NCBI GenBank assembly: GCA_947458265.1
Contig: CANGYF010000006.1
Coordinates: 163,605 to 227,604 of the forward strand
Direction of reading: 5' to 3'
Source: Betaproteobacteria bacterium
Lineage (GTDB): Bacteria > Pseudomonadota > Gammaproteobacteria > Burkholderiales > CAIKXV01
Length of the DNA: 64,000 bases
Below the pieces are notes generated by a model. It was given only the letters and a program-made list of their open reading frames with translations. It was not told the DNA's origin and did no database searches. Numbering within the stretch: the first letter of the stretch is position 1; every line of letters begins with the position of its first letter. Below, piece by piece: positions 30,285 to 40,587 of the stretch. Made by a program: the position numbers and the translations under genes.

Positions 30285-31748
30285 TCAGCGTGCGGCAGCA
30301 GCCACCGGCGCCGCCGTGGCGGCCACCGGCAGTTCGCGCAGCACCGGCTGGCCCTTCAGGTGGTTCAGGGCCTGCATCAGCTGGAAGTCTTCCCGCGAGA
30401 ACACCTGGCCGGGCTCGAGCTTGATCGGCTCGACACGCGGACGGGCCGGTTCTTCCTTCTTCGCATCGGGACGCGGCCGCGGCGACGCCTTCGACTCGCC
30501 GCCCTTGCCATCGCTCAGGTGGCGGTTCAGGTCGGCTTCGCGGATGCGCTGGCCGTCGCTCGGGTTGCTCGGGTCCTCGACCACGATGTCTGGCGTGATG
30601 CCCTTGGCCTGGATCGAGCGGCCGTTCGGCGTGAAGTAGCGCGCAGTGGTGAGCTTGATTGCCGTGTTGTTGGTCAGCGGCAGGATGGTCTGCACCGATC
30701 CCTTGCCGAAGCTCTGCGTGCCGATGATCGTGGCGCGCTTGTGGTCCTGCAGCGCGCCGGCGACGATCTCCGAGGCCGATGCCGAGCCGCCGTTGATCAG
30801 CACCACCAGCGGCACCGACTTCACTTCCTTGGGCAGACCGCGCAGGTAGTCGCCCTGCGACGCGCCGCGCAGGTAGAACTCGGGGCTGGCGTTGAGCTTC
30901 ATCCGGGAATCGGGCGCACGGCCGTCGGTGTAGGTAACCAGCGCGTTCTGCGGCAGGAAGGCGGCGGACACGGCGACCGCCCCGTTGAGCAGGCCGCCCG
31001 GATCGTTGCGCAGGTCGAGCACCAGCCCGCGCATGTTGCCGTTGTTCTCCTTCCACACGCGCTCGATGGCGCGCGCCAGGCTCTCGCCGGTGTGCTCCTG
31101 GAACTGGGTCAGCCGGATGTAACCGTAGCCAGGCTCCATCACCGCCGAGCGTACGCTCTGGATCTTGATCACCGCGCGGGTCAGCGTGACCACGATCGGC
31201 TTCTCTTCGCCGCGGCGCGAAATGGTGAGCGTGATGTTGGTGTTCGGCTTGCCGCGCATCCGGCGTACTGCGTCGTTAAGGGTCATGCCCTTCACCGGCG
31301 TCTCGTCGAGGCGGATGATCAGGTCGCCCGGACGCAGGCCGGCGCGCGAGGCCGGCGTGTCGTCGATCGGCGAGACCACGCGAACCAGGCCATCTTCCAT
31401 GCCGACCTCGATGCCGAGGCCGCCGAACTCGCCCTGCGTGCCGACCTGCAGTTCCTTGAACGCATCCTGGTCGAGGTAGGCGGAGTGCGGATCGAGGCCC
31501 GACAGCATGCCGTTGATCGCCTCGGTGAACAGCTTGCGGTCTTCCACCGTCTCGACGTAGTCGCTCTTGATCCGGGCGAACACCTCGGTGAACACCCGCA
31601 GGTCCTCGATCGGCAGCGGGCTCGGCGCCTCGCGCTGGGCGACCGCGGAGAAGTTCAGGCTGACCAGCACGCCGAGCACGACGCCGACGCAGATCAGCCC
31701 GATCTGGCTTGCCTTGTTGCGCATGAGTGAACCCAACGGCCGGGACAT
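30285..31748 (-). CDS. ctpA: S41 family carboxyl-terminal processing peptidase
   Basis: PDZ-containing; LRNDPGGLLNGAV; LINGGSASASEIVAGALQDHKRATIIGTQSFGKGSVQTI. Confidence 0.95.
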   Translation of the reverse strand: MSRPLGSLMRNKASQIGLICVGVVLGVLVSLNFSAVAQREAPSPLPIEDLRVFTEVFARIKSDYVETVEDRKLFTEAINGMLSGLDPHSAYLDQDAFKELQVGTQGEFGGLGIEVGMEDGLVRVVSPIDDTPASRAGLRPGDLIIRLDETPVKGMTLNDAVRRMRGKPNTNITLTISRRGEEKPIVVTLTRAVIKIQSVRSAVMEPGYGYIRLTQFQEHTGESLARAIERVWKENNGNMRGLVLDLRNDPGGLLNGAVAVSAAFLPQNALVTYTDGRAPDSRMKLNASPEFYLRGASQGDYLRGLPKEVKSVPLVVLINGGSASASEIVAGALQDHKRATIIGTQSFGKGSVQTILPLTNNTAIKLTTARYFTPNGRSIQAKGITPDIVVEDPSNPSDGQRIREADLNRHLSDGKGGESKASPRPRPDAKKEEPARPRVEPIKLEPGQVFSREDFQLMQALNHLKGQPVLRELPVAATAAPVAAAAR

Positions 31749-31916
31749 GTAGAAGCGGTGACCTCTGGAAAGTTGACGCCGGACCGGGACGGTCAGCGAA
31801 GGTAAAGCAATGGGAGGGCAGCGGGACGCACTGGTACAGCAGGCATGTTAGCAGCTTGTCCAATGCCTTCGTGAGCTGGAAGTTACGTCAACACTGCCTT
31901 GCTGGTAACGCTTCGT

Positions 31917-33389
31917 TCAGCGCGTGGCCGACCAACCGAGCGGGTCGATCGGCCTGCCCTGGTGGCGCAGTTCGAAGTACAGGCCGGCCTGCCCGGAGCC
32001 GCCGCTGGACCCGACGGTGGCCACCGGGTCGCCGCCACGCACCGGGTCGCCGACCCGGCGCAGCAGCGACTCGTTGTTGCCGTAGAGCGTCATGTAACCG
32101 TCGCCATGGTCGACGATCAGCAGGTTGCCGAAGCCGCGCAGCCAGTCGGCGAAGACCACCCGGCCGGGCGCGACCGAGCGCACTTCCTGCCCCGGGCGGG
32201 CGATGATCGTGATGCCGCGCCACTGCAGGCCGCCGTCGGCGCGCGGCTGCCCGAACCGGTTGGCGATGTCGCCGGCCACCGGCAGCGCCAGGCGTCCCTT
32301 CAGCGTCGCGAACACGCCGGCCGGCACGCCCGGTTCGGGGATCCGCTCGTTGCGCGCAACGCGTCCGCCGGTGCCTTCGTCACTCCGAGGCGCAGCACCA
32401 GTGTGTCCGGGCGCCTGCGCCTCGGCCACGCGGCCGGACGGACGCTCCGGCGCCGGCGGCTGCTCGCCCGTCGGGCGGCCGCTGCGCTCGGCTGCCTTCG
32501 CATCGCGCTGGGCCTTGGTCGCCTCGCGCGCCGCCTTCGCCTTTGCCTGCGCCTCGCGCGCGGCAGCCTCCCGCGCGCGGGCGCGCTCGCGCTCGGCCAG
32601 CATGCGGGCGATCTGCTCGACCAGGCGCGTCAGGCGGTCCTCGTCCCGGCGCAGCGTCGCCATCTGGCGCCGGCTCGCCTCGATGTCCCGGGACGCGCGC
32701 GCCAGCACCGCCTGGTGGCGGCCGCGCTCGGCCTCCAGCCGGCCGCGTTCGCGCCCTGCCTCGGCCTCGAGCGCGGCCAGTTCGGCGCCCTTCTTCTTCC
32801 GTTCGCCGGACAGGGTGGCCAGCCGCCCCAGTTCGCTGCGCAGCGCCTCGATCTGCTCGAGGTAGCCGCGATGCAGGTAGCCATAGTAGTGCAGCAGGCG
32901 CGCCGCCTCGGCCGGGTTCTCGCCGGACAGCGCGAGCTGGAGCGGATCCGGGTCGCCCGCCACGTACCGGCGCTGCAGCAGGCGCCCGAGGCGTTCCTGC
33001 TGGGCCCGTACCCGCGCCTCGACGGTGCCCGATTCGCCCGACAGCCGGGCGATCTCATCGTTCACCGCCTTCTTCTCGCTGGCGATCTCGAACAGCCGGC
33101 GGTTGGCGTCGCTGATCGCCCGCTCGGACTCGCGCAGTGCGTCGGCCGCCTCGGACTTCAGCTCTTCCGCGCCGGCCACCTTCTTCTGCAGCGCCTCGAT
33201 GCGCTGACGCAGTTCCTGCAGTTCGCCGCGCGCGCTGTCGGCCGCCTTCGGGGAGACCGCGGCCGGCCGGGCATCGGATGCCCGTGCACTCGGCACCCCG
33301 GCCGGGGCAGCCACCATCGTCAGGATGCAGAGCACGGCCAGCGCCGCGACCGGACGCTGCGGCGGCGGGCGCCGAATGCCCACCGGCAC
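31917..33389 (-). CDS. envC: murein hydrolase activator EnvC-like (coiled coil plus M23 domain)
   Basis: LALPVAGDIANRFGQ...GLQWRGITIIARPGQEVRSVAPGRVVFADWLRGFGNLLIVDHGDGYMTLYGNNESLL; start uncertain (GTG 33389 or 33383). Confidence 0.9.
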   Translation of the reverse strand: MPVGIRRPPPQRPVAALAVLCILTMVAAPAGVPSARASDARPAAVSPKAADSARGELQELRQRIEALQKKVAGAEELKSEAADALRESERAISDANRRLFEIASEKKAVNDEIARLSGESGTVEARVRAQQERLGRLLQRRYVAGDPDPLQLALSGENPAEAARLLHYYGYLHRGYLEQIEALRSELGRLATLSGERKKKGAELAALEAEAGRERGRLEAERGRHQAVLARASRDIEASRRQMATLRRDEDRLTRLVEQIARMLAERERARAREAAAREAQAKAKAAREATKAQRDAKAAERSGRPTGEQPPAPERPSGRVAEAQAPGHTGAAPRSDEGTGGRVARNERIPEPGVPAGVFATLKGRLALPVAGDIANRFGQPRADGGLQWRGITIIARPGQEVRSVAPGRVVFADWLRGFGNLLIVDHGDGYMTLYGNNESLLRRVGDPVRGGDPVATVGSSGGSGQAGLYFELRHQGRPIDPLGWSATR

Positions 33390-33439
33390 CTGCCGGGCAG
33401 CCCCCGGCGCCGGGGCGGGTGGAAGTCGCGGCTTGACGA

Positions 33440-35065
33440 TCAGTCGAACGAGACCAGCGGGCGGCCGGTCATCTCCGGCGGTTGCGGAACGCCCATCATG
33501 CGCAGCAGCGTCGGCGCGATGTCCTGCAGCGCACCACCGTCGGCGATCTTCGCCAGCCGGCCGACATGCACCAGCGGCACGACGTTCAGCGTATGCGCGG
33601 TGTGGGCCTGTTTCGATTCCGGGTCGAGCATCATCTCTGCATTGCCGTGGTCGGCGGTGATCAGCACCTCGCCGCCGGCGGCGCGCATGGCGGCCACCAC
33701 CCGTCCGACACAGGTGTCGATCGCCTCCACCGCCTGCCGAGCCGCCTCGAAGTTGCCGGTGTGGCCGACCATGTCGCAGTTTGCGTAGTTGCAGATGATT
33801 GCGTCGTAGCTGCGGCTGGCGATCGCGGCCTCGAGCTGGGCGGTGACCTCGAACGCGCTCATCTCGGGCTTGAGGTCGTAGGTGGCGACCTTCGGCGAGG
33901 GCACCAGCACGCGCGACTCGCCGGCGTAGGGATCCTCGACGCCACCGTTGAAGAAGTAGGTGACATGCGCATACTTCTCGGTCTCGGCGATGCGCAGCTG
34001 CGTCAGCCCGCGCGACGCCAGGTACTCGCCGAAGCCGTTGCGGATGGAGTCGGGCGGGAACGCCGCCGGCAGCGCGTCGAACTCGTCGCCGTAGCGGGTC
34101 AGCGTGACGAAGGTCGACAGCTTCGGCTGCGCTTCGCGCACGAAGCCGTCGAAGGCCGGGTCGGTGATCGCGCGGGTGATCTCGCGCGCCCGGTCGGCAC
34201 GGAAGTTCATGAACACCACCGCATCGCCGTCGCGCATCGTCGCCGGCGAGGTGCCCGGCGGCACGATCGTGGTCGCCTGCACGAACTCGTCGGACTCGCC
34301 ACGTGCATACGCTGCCGCCAGGCCCTCGAGCGGGTTGCTGGCGGTGAAGCCGGCCCGACCGAGGGTCATCAGGTCGAAGGCGACCTGCACCCGCTCCCAG
34401 CGCTTGTCGCGATCCATCGCGAAGTAGCGGCCAACGATCGACGCGATGCGTGCGTCGGCCGGCGACCCGGCTTTCGCCAGCACCTTCTCCAGCATCACCA
34501 GCGTCGGCTCGGCGCTCTTCGGCGGCGTGTCGCGCCCGTCGAGGAAGGCATGCACGTAGACCCGCTGCAGCCCGTTGGCGAAGGCCAGCTCGACCATCGC
34601 CGCCAGGTGCGACTCGTGGCAGTGCACGCCGCCGGGCGAGGCGAGACCGAGCACATGCAGCGCACCGCCGGAGGCCTTCGCGGCCGCGATCGCGCCGAGC
34701 AGGGTGGCGTTGGTGGCGAAGGTGCCGGTCTCGATGGCGTGGTCGATCTTCGTCAGTTCCTGGTACACCACGCGGCCGGCACCGATGTTCAGGTGACCGA
34801 CCTCGGAATTGCCCATCTGGCCACCCGGCAGGCCGACATGGCGCTCGGAGGCATCGATGGTGGTGTGCGCGCAGTCGCGCCACAGACCGTCCCACACCGG
34901 TTTGCGGGCGTGGAATACCGCGTTGTCGTCGCCGCCCTCTCGATAGCCGAAGCCATCGAGGATCAGCAGCAGCACCGGGGTGATGCCGGCCGGGCGGGCC
35001 GGCGCAGGCGCGGGGGAGGACGTCTCGGAAGGCGGCTGGGCAGTCATGGGCGCAGGAGTGAGCAT
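33440..35065 (-). CDS. gpmI: 2,3-bisphosphoglycerate-independent phosphoglycerate mutase
   Basis: LLLILDGFGYREGGDDNA; PGGQMGNSEVGHLNIGAGRVVYQ; start 35065 or 35047. Confidence 0.97.
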   Translation of the reverse strand: MLTPAPMTAQPPSETSSPAPAPARPAGITPVLLLILDGFGYREGGDDNAVFHARKPVWDGLWRDCAHTTIDASERHVGLPGGQMGNSEVGHLNIGAGRVVYQELTKIDHAIETGTFATNATLLGAIAAAKASGGALHVLGLASPGGVHCHESHLAAMVELAFANGLQRVYVHAFLDGRDTPPKSAEPTLVMLEKVLAKAGSPADARIASIVGRYFAMDRDKRWERVQVAFDLMTLGRAGFTASNPLEGLAAAYARGESDEFVQATTIVPPGTSPATMRDGDAVVFMNFRADRAREITRAITDPAFDGFVREAQPKLSTFVTLTRYGDEFDALPAAFPPDSIRNGFGEYLASRGLTQLRIAETEKYAHVTYFFNGGVEDPYAGESRVLVPSPKVATYDLKPEMSAFEVTAQLEAAIASRSYDAIICNYANCDMVGHTGNFEAARQAVEAIDTCVGRVVAAMRAAGGEVLITADHGNAEMMLDPESKQAHTAHTLNVVPLVHVGRLAKIADGGALQDIAPTLLRMMGVPQPPEMTGRPLVSFD

Positions 35066-35149
35066 GGACGATGATCCTACTTCATAATACGCGCCCGTCG
35101 TATCCGGGCCGGTGGCATTTGTCACTGGCCAACCGCTGGAGCGCACCGA

Positions 35150-35581
35150 GTGAGTGTCTGGGAATTCCTGCAACAGAACATCCTGCTGGTGACGGTGGCC
35201 GTGGTCAGCGGCTCGCTGCTCGCGTGGCCGCTGCTGATGAGCCTGGTCAACGGCACCAACGAGATCGGCGTGACCGACGCCGTCAACCTGATCAACCGCA
35301 AGGACGCGCTGCTGATCGACGTGCGCGACCCGACCGAGTTCGAGGCCGGGCACATCCCGCACGCGCGCAACGTGCCTGCCGCCGAGGTGGGCACGCGCCT
35401 GAAGGAATTCGAGAAGCACAAGGCGAAGCCGATCATCGTCCACTGCCGCAACGGCCAACGCTCGGGGGCGGCCACCAACGCCTTCCGCAAGGCCGGCTTC
35501 ACCGAGGCGGTCAAACTGCGCGACGGGTTGACCGCCTGGGAGCAGGCGAACCTTCCGATCCAGAAGGGCGCCAAGGGCTGA
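35150..35581 (+). CDS. membrane-anchored rhodanese-like domain protein
   Basis: ALLIDVRDPTEFEAGHIPHARNVPA; IIVHCRNGQRSGAATNAFRKAGF. Confidence 0.93.
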   Translation: MSVWEFLQQNILLVTVAVVSGSLLAWPLLMSLVNGTNEIGVTDAVNLINRKDALLIDVRDPTEFEAGHIPHARNVPAAEVGTRLKEFEKHKAKPIIVHCRNGQRSGAATNAFRKAGFTEAVKLRDGLTAWEQANLPIQKGAKG

Positions 35582-35645
35582 GCGCACCGCCCCGATCGAG
35601 CGACAGCGAAACGAAGCAGAGCGAACACGAACAGGAGCCGCAGCG

Positions 35646-35906
35646 ATGCCGAAGATCACGATGTATGCGACCGCCGTCTGTCCGTACTGCCAGATGGCCG
35701 AGCGGCTGCTGCGCGCGAAGGGCGTCACCGAGATCGAGAAGATCCGCATCGACGCCGACCCCGCGATCCGCGACCGGATGATCGAACTCACCGGCCGGCG
35801 CACCGTGCCGCAGATCTACATCGGCGAGCGCCATATCGGCGGCTTCGACGACCTGTCCGCGCTCGACCGTGCCGGCGGGCTCGACCCGCTGCTCGCCGGT
35901 GCCTGA
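35646..35906 (+). CDS. grxC: glutaredoxin 3
   Basis: MYATAVCPYCQMAERLL; TVPQIYIGERHIGGFDDL. Confidence 0.96.
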   Translation: MPKITMYATAVCPYCQMAERLLRAKGVTEIEKIRIDADPAIRDRMIELTGRRTVPQIYIGERHIGGFDDLSALDRAGGLDPLLAGA

Positions 35907-36026
35907 ACGTCGCAGGGCCGCGCCGTGAACCGTTGCAACAAGCCGGACGCATGGCTCCGGTAACATGCCGGCAACACTGGATTCATATACCCGCCGCATG
36001 CGCGGCAAGACACCACCGGACCGACC

Positions 36027-36503
36027 ATGACTGAAACCGTACCCGCAGCAGGCGCGACGCAACCGCAGTTCGCGATCGAGAAGCTCTACATCAAGGACCT
36101 CTCGCTCGAGGTGCCCAACGCCCCGATGATCTTCATGGAACAGGGGCAGCCGGCCGTCGACCTGAACCTGCACACCGACGGCAAGCATGTGCGAGACGAC
36201 GCCTACCACGTGACGCTGACGGTCACCGTCACCGCGAAGATGGGCGACAAGACGCTGTTCCTGATCGAAGTCGTCCAGGGCGGCATCTTCCGCATCTCCG
36301 GCGTGCTGCCCGACATGCTGCCGCAGGTGCTGGGCATCACCTGCCCGAACCTGCTGTACCCGTACGCGCGCGAGGTGGTGTCCGACGTGTCGGTGCGTGC
36401 CGGCTTCATGCCGATCGTGCTGCAACCGATCAACTTCGAGATGCTGTACGAGCAGCAGGCGCAGGCTGCCGGGGCGCAGGCTGCAGACGGCCAGGCACAC
36501 TGA
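36027..36503 (+). CDS. secB: protein-export chaperone SecB
   Basis: FAIEKLYIKDLSLEVPNAPMIF; CPNLLYPYAREVVSDVSVRAGFMPIVLQPINFE. Confidence 0.98.
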   Translation: MTETVPAAGATQPQFAIEKLYIKDLSLEVPNAPMIFMEQGQPAVDLNLHTDGKHVRDDAYHVTLTVTVTAKMGDKTLFLIEVVQGGIFRISGVLPDMLPQVLGITCPNLLYPYAREVVSDVSVRAGFMPIVLQPINFEMLYEQQAQAAGAQAADGQAH

Positions 36504-36537
36504 CCGGCCGCGGCACCGCGACGACGTGTCGGGCAGC

Positions 36538-37050
36538 ATGATGCCGACCTTCCGCCGTCCGGACCGCCACCGGGCTACCACGCCGACCGGCCCTGCCCGC
36601 GCCGGCGTGGCTGCCGCACTCGGGTTGCTTTCGGCGCTGCTGGCGCTGATCGCGCTGCCAGCCGCCGCGCAGGACTTCCGCTCGATCGGCGAGCCTGCGG
36701 CGGTCCTCTACGACGCCCCCTCGACCAAGGCGAAACGCATGTGGGTGGTCGGGCGCGGCTACCCGCTGCAGGTGGCGAGCGTGATCGAAGGCTGGGCACG
36801 GGTACGCGATGCAACCGGCGACACCTCGTGGGTCGAGACACGGTCACTGTCCACCGCGCGCACGGTGCTCGTGCGCGCGACCATGGCCACGCTGCGCGAC
36901 AGCCCGTCCGAACGCGGAGCGGTCGTGCTGCGCGTCGGCCGCGACGTGGTGCTGGACATGGTCGAGGCCCCGGTCGGAGACTGGGTGCGGGTGCGCCATC
37001 GCGACGGTGCGAACGGCTTCATCCACGTGAACCAGGTGTTCGGCCTGTGA
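36538..37050 (+). CDS. exported SH3 domain-containing protein
   Basis: signal peptide; FRSIGEPAAVLYDAPSTKAKRMWVVGRGYPLQVASVIEGWARVRDATGDTSWV; stop overlaps gpsA GTG. Confidence 0.85.
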   Translation: MMPTFRRPDRHRATTPTGPARAGVAAALGLLSALLALIALPAAAQDFRSIGEPAAVLYDAPSTKAKRMWVVGRGYPLQVASVIEGWARVRDATGDTSWVETRSLSTARTVLVRATMATLRDSPSERGAVVLRVGRDVVLDMVEAPVGDWVRVRHRDGANGFIHVNQVFGL

Positions 37051-38042
37051 ACATCACCGTGCTCGGCGCCGGCGCATGGGGCACGGCGCTGGCGACGGCA
37101 TTCGCAGACCGGCATGCCGTCGCGCTATGGACGCGCGACCCGGCGCAGGCCGCAGACCTTCAGGCCAGCCGCGAGAACCTGCGCTACCTGCCCGGGCACC
37201 GTTTGCCGGCGTCTATCGTGGTCGACGCGGACCTGAGCCGCTGCCTGGCCGATGCCGCGCTGATCCTCGCCGTCGTGCCGACCGGGGCGCTTGCGGCGAC
37301 GCTGGCACGCGTCGAGGCGATCCCGGGCGCCAGCGAACGGCCGCTGGTCTGGGCCTGCAAGGGCTTCGACGCCGCCACTGGCGAACTGCCGCACCGGATC
37401 ATCGCGCGCATGCGCACCGGCGCTGCCGCGAGCGGCGTGCTGTCCGGCCCCAGTTTCGCCGCCGAGATCGCGCGCGGCCTGCCGGCGGCGCTGACGCTTG
37501 CCTCTACCGACGCCGCGTTCGCGCGCGCCACCGCGCATGCGCTGCACGGCAGCCGCCTGCGCGTGTACTCGTCCACCGACGTGATCGGCGTGGAGATCGG
37601 CGGCGCCGCGAAGAACGTGATGGCGATCGCCGCCGGCATCTGCGACGGCCTGGCACTCGGGCTCAATGCCCGCGCCGCGCTGATCACCCGCGGCCTGGCC
37701 GAACTGACCCGCCTCGGGCTGAAGCTCGGCGGACGCCCGGACACCTTGATGGGCCTGAGCGGCGCCGGCGACCTGATCCTCACCTGCACCGGCGACCTGT
37801 CGCGCAACCGGCAGGTCGGATTGCGGCTGGCGCAGGGCGTGCCCTTGACCGAGATCCTGGGCACGCTCGGCCACGTGGCCGAGGGCGTGTCCAGCGCCCG
37901 GTCGCTGGCCGCGCTCGCTCGGGACAGCGGCGTCGAGATGCCGATCACCGAGGCGGTCTGCCAGGTGCTCGAGGGCAGGATGAAGCCCGCTGAAGCGGTC
38001 GAAGGGCTGATGCGGCGGGATCCGCGCGCAGAGGCGGAGTAG
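37047..38042 (+). CDS. gpsA: NAD(P)H-dependent glycerol-3-phosphate dehydrogenase
   Basis: MNITVLGAGAWGTALATAFADRHAVALWTRD; GVEIGGAAKNVMAIAAGICDGL. Confidence 0.97.
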   Translation: MNITVLGAGAWGTALATAFADRHAVALWTRDPAQAADLQASRENLRYLPGHRLPASIVVDADLSRCLADAALILAVVPTGALAATLARVEAIPGASERPLVWACKGFDAATGELPHRIIARMRTGAAASGVLSGPSFAAEIARGLPAALTLASTDAAFARATAHALHGSRLRVYSSTDVIGVEIGGAAKNVMAIAAGICDGLALGLNARAALITRGLAELTRLGLKLGGRPDTLMGLSGAGDLILTCTGDLSRNRQVGLRLAQGVPLTEILGTLGHVAEGVSSARSLAALARDSGVEMPITEAVCQVLEGRMKPAEAVEGLMRRDPRAEAE

Positions 38043-38268
38043 GCAGCAGGACCTTCGCGGCCAGGGGCACCTCAGCCCCTGGCAACCACGCCCCGTCCGC
38101 AGGCACTGCGGCGATACCAGTCGTCGATTCGCTGACGGGAAAACAGTGAGGGCCAATGCGGATGAGGATCGCACAGGCCCTTGCGCTGGCAGGCAGGCAG
38201 TTGACAGGACGACCGCGACGGAGAATTCTCCGGTGCTGATCCACCTGCCGGTCAACGCCGTCTGCCCG

Positions 38269-39600
38269 ATGCCAACCTCCGCCCGCCGCCCGCTGCGCCA
38301 GCGCTCCCTCCTCCCTCTGGCCGCCCTCGCCCTGCTCGCTGGCTGCGCCACGACGCCCGCGTTCCCGCCCGAAGCCCCGCCCCGCGCCGAGGTCTGCCCG
38401 GCCGGCGTGCCCGAAGGCGCCCGCTGCCTGCGCGGCCAGGACTCCGCCGATTCCCACTACCTGATCGTGATGCCGGCGAAGTGGAGCGGCGTGCTGGTGG
38501 TGCATGCGCACGGCGGACCCTCGCTGGGACCGCCGCAGCGCTCGCGCGCCGACGAGGATATCGCACGCTGGGCGATCACGGTGCGCGAGGGCCATGCATG
38601 GGCCGGCTCGGTGTTCCGCCAGGGCGGCTTCGCGGTCACTACCGCCGCCGAAGACACCGAGCGGGTACGGCGCATCTTCATCGAGCACGTCGCCACGCCG
38701 CGCCGTACGCTGCTGCACGGCCAGTCGTGGGGCGCCATGGTCGCCACGCGTGCGGCGGAACTGTACCCGCGCTCGTGGGAGGGCATCCTGCTCACCAGCG
38801 GCGTGGTCGCCGGCCCGGCCACCTACGATTTCCGGCTCGACCTGCGCGCGATCTACCAGCACCTGTGCAACAACCATCCGCGGCCGGACGAGGTGCAGTA
38901 CTCGCTGGCCATCGGCCTGCCCGCGGGCGCGAAGATGACCGGCGGCGAGCTCGCGAAGCGTGCGGACGAGTGCCTCGGCACCGGCCGCCCGGCGGCGAAG
39001 CGAACGCCCGAGCAGGCGGCCAGGCTTCGCACCATCGTCGACGTGCTGAAGATCCCGGAGTCGTCGGTGGTCGGGCACCTGAACTGGGGCACGTTCACGC
39101 TGCGCGACGTGGTCGAGAAGAACGGCGGCCTCAGCCCGTTCGGCAACGACACGGTGCGCTATGCGGGCTCCACCGACGATGCGGCGCTCAACGCCGGCGT
39201 GTCGCGCTTCCGTGCCGACCCGGCAGCGCGGGCACGCTTCGCCGCGGACGTCGACCACGCAGGGCGCTTCCGGGTGCCAGTGGTCAACGCGCACGGCATC
39301 GACGACGCCACCGTGTTCGTCGAAGGCACCGATACCCTGCGCCAGCGCATGGTCGCAGCCGGCAACGGCGACCGGCTGGTGCAGGTGTTCATCGATTCGA
39401 GCGAGCATAGCTACTGGGGCGATGCGTTCTACCCGCCGCTGTTCGAGGCCGTGCTCGACTGGGTCGAGAAGGGTCGCAAGCCGACACCGGCGGGGATCAC
39501 GGCACGCTGCCGCGAGTTGCGCGGCGCACAGGCGGCAGAGTGCCGCTTCCTGCCGGATTACAAGGCTCGGCCACTGGCATCAAGGGTGTATCCGAGGTAG
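38269..39600 (+). CDS. alpha/beta-hydrolase-like putative lipoprotein
   Basis: LPLAALALLAGCATT lipobox; LLHGQSWGAMVATRAAELYP (GxSxG); NAHGIDDATV...SEHSYWGDAFYPPLFEAVLDWV. Confidence 0.8.
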   Translation: MPTSARRPLRQRSLLPLAALALLAGCATTPAFPPEAPPRAEVCPAGVPEGARCLRGQDSADSHYLIVMPAKWSGVLVVHAHGGPSLGPPQRSRADEDIARWAITVREGHAWAGSVFRQGGFAVTTAAEDTERVRRIFIEHVATPRRTLLHGQSWGAMVATRAAELYPRSWEGILLTSGVVAGPATYDFRLDLRAIYQHLCNNHPRPDEVQYSLAIGLPAGAKMTGGELAKRADECLGTGRPAAKRTPEQAARLRTIVDVLKIPESSVVGHLNWGTFTLRDVVEKNGGLSPFGNDTVRYAGSTDDAALNAGVSRFRADPAARARFAADVDHAGRFRVPVVNAHGIDDATVFVEGTDTLRQRMVAAGNGDRLVQVFIDSSEHSYWGDAFYPPLFEAVLDWVEKGRKPTPAGITARCRELRGAQAAECRFLPDYKARPLASRVYPR

Positions 39601-39742
39601 GGCTTCGCTGGCGGCGCGGATGGCAGCGAAGTCCAGCCAGGCGCTCTCAGGCGTCAAGGTCCTGAAGTTCCCGGGGACTGCAGTGGCATGACGCCCGACA
39701 GCAGGGCCTTGTCAGGCCAGTGCTGTCGAAGTAGACGCCCGT

Positions 39743-40207
39743 TCACACCCCGCCCGCGAACCCGTTCTGCCGCCACGCCTCGAACACCACCGCGCTCACC
39801 GAATTGCCCAGATTCAGGCTGCGCGAGCCCGGTCGCATCGGCAGCCGCAGCCTGCAGCCCGGTTCGAAGGTCTCCAGCACGTCGGACGGCAGGCCACTGC
39901 TTTCCGCCCCGAACACGAACGCATCACCGGGCCGGAACGCGAGGTCGCCATGGCGGACGCTGCCGCGGGTGGTGAGTGCGAAGCGGCGTGCGCCGCCCAG
40001 TGCCGCAACGCATGCCGCCCAGTCGGGGTGGCGCTGCACCGTCGCATGCTCGTGGTAGTCCAGCCCCGCCCGCTTCAGCCCCTTGTCGGTCATCACGAAG
40101 CCCATCGGCTCGACCAGGTGCAGCCGGCAGCCGGTATTGGCCGCAAGCCGGATCACGTTGCCGGTATTCGGGGCGATTTCGGGGTGGACCAGGACGATTT
40201 CGAACAT
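39743..40207 (-). CDS. trmL: tRNA (cytidine(34)-2'-O)-methyltransferase
   Basis: MFEIVLVHPEIAPNTGNVIRLAANTGCRLHLVEPMGF; PMRPGSRSLNLGNSVSAVVFEAWRQ. Confidence 0.96.
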   Translation of the reverse strand: MFEIVLVHPEIAPNTGNVIRLAANTGCRLHLVEPMGFVMTDKGLKRAGLDYHEHATVQRHPDWAACVAALGGARRFALTTRGSVRHGDLAFRPGDAFVFGAESSGLPSDVLETFEPGCRLRLPMRPGSRSLNLGNSVSAVVFEAWRQNGFAGGV

Positions 40208-40239
40208 CGACCAATGGTACCGGTACCTGCGGGCAACGA

Positions 40240-40398
40240 ATGCGGCGCGAGGTCGAGTACGAGCTGAAGACCCCGGGCTCGCGGATCGAACCGATCCTGA
40301 TCGTCGCGCTCGGTGCGTTGGTGCTGATCCTGGCCCTGGGCATTTTCCTGCCGAACTGGGACCTCGGACGCGCGGCGCTGGGCAAGGGCGGCAGCTGA
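40240..40398 (+). pseudogene. 52-aa C-terminal remnant resembling type II secretion/MSHA GspF (MshG) family inner-membrane protein
   Basis: EYELKTPGSRIEPILIVALGALVLILALGIFLPNWDLGRAAL resembles the extreme C-terminus (IEPxLI...LALxxFLPxWDL) of GspF/MshG proteins; rest of gene absent. Confidence 0.5.
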
Positions 40399-40587
40399 GG
40401 CAGGCCGGCGCAACGCAGGCCTGCAGGGGCAACGCCATCGTCGTCGCAGCTGCAACGGCTTTCCGATGAAGCCTGCCACAGCGCGATTGACGGCAAGGCG
40501 CGCTAAAGTCCGGAGCGCGGGCAGCCGTTGTGCCGGCACCCGAGTGGTGTTCCGTCCCCCATCCCCTTTTTTGCACCAGAGTCTGCA

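Noticed and set aside
30192-31730. 512-aa plus-strand ORF antisense to ctpA
   Set aside because: Shadow ORF from codon bias
31917-34895. 992-aa continuous frame suggesting an EnvC fusion protein
   Set aside because: The N-terminal part is an out-of-frame reading of gpmI; EnvC starts near 33389
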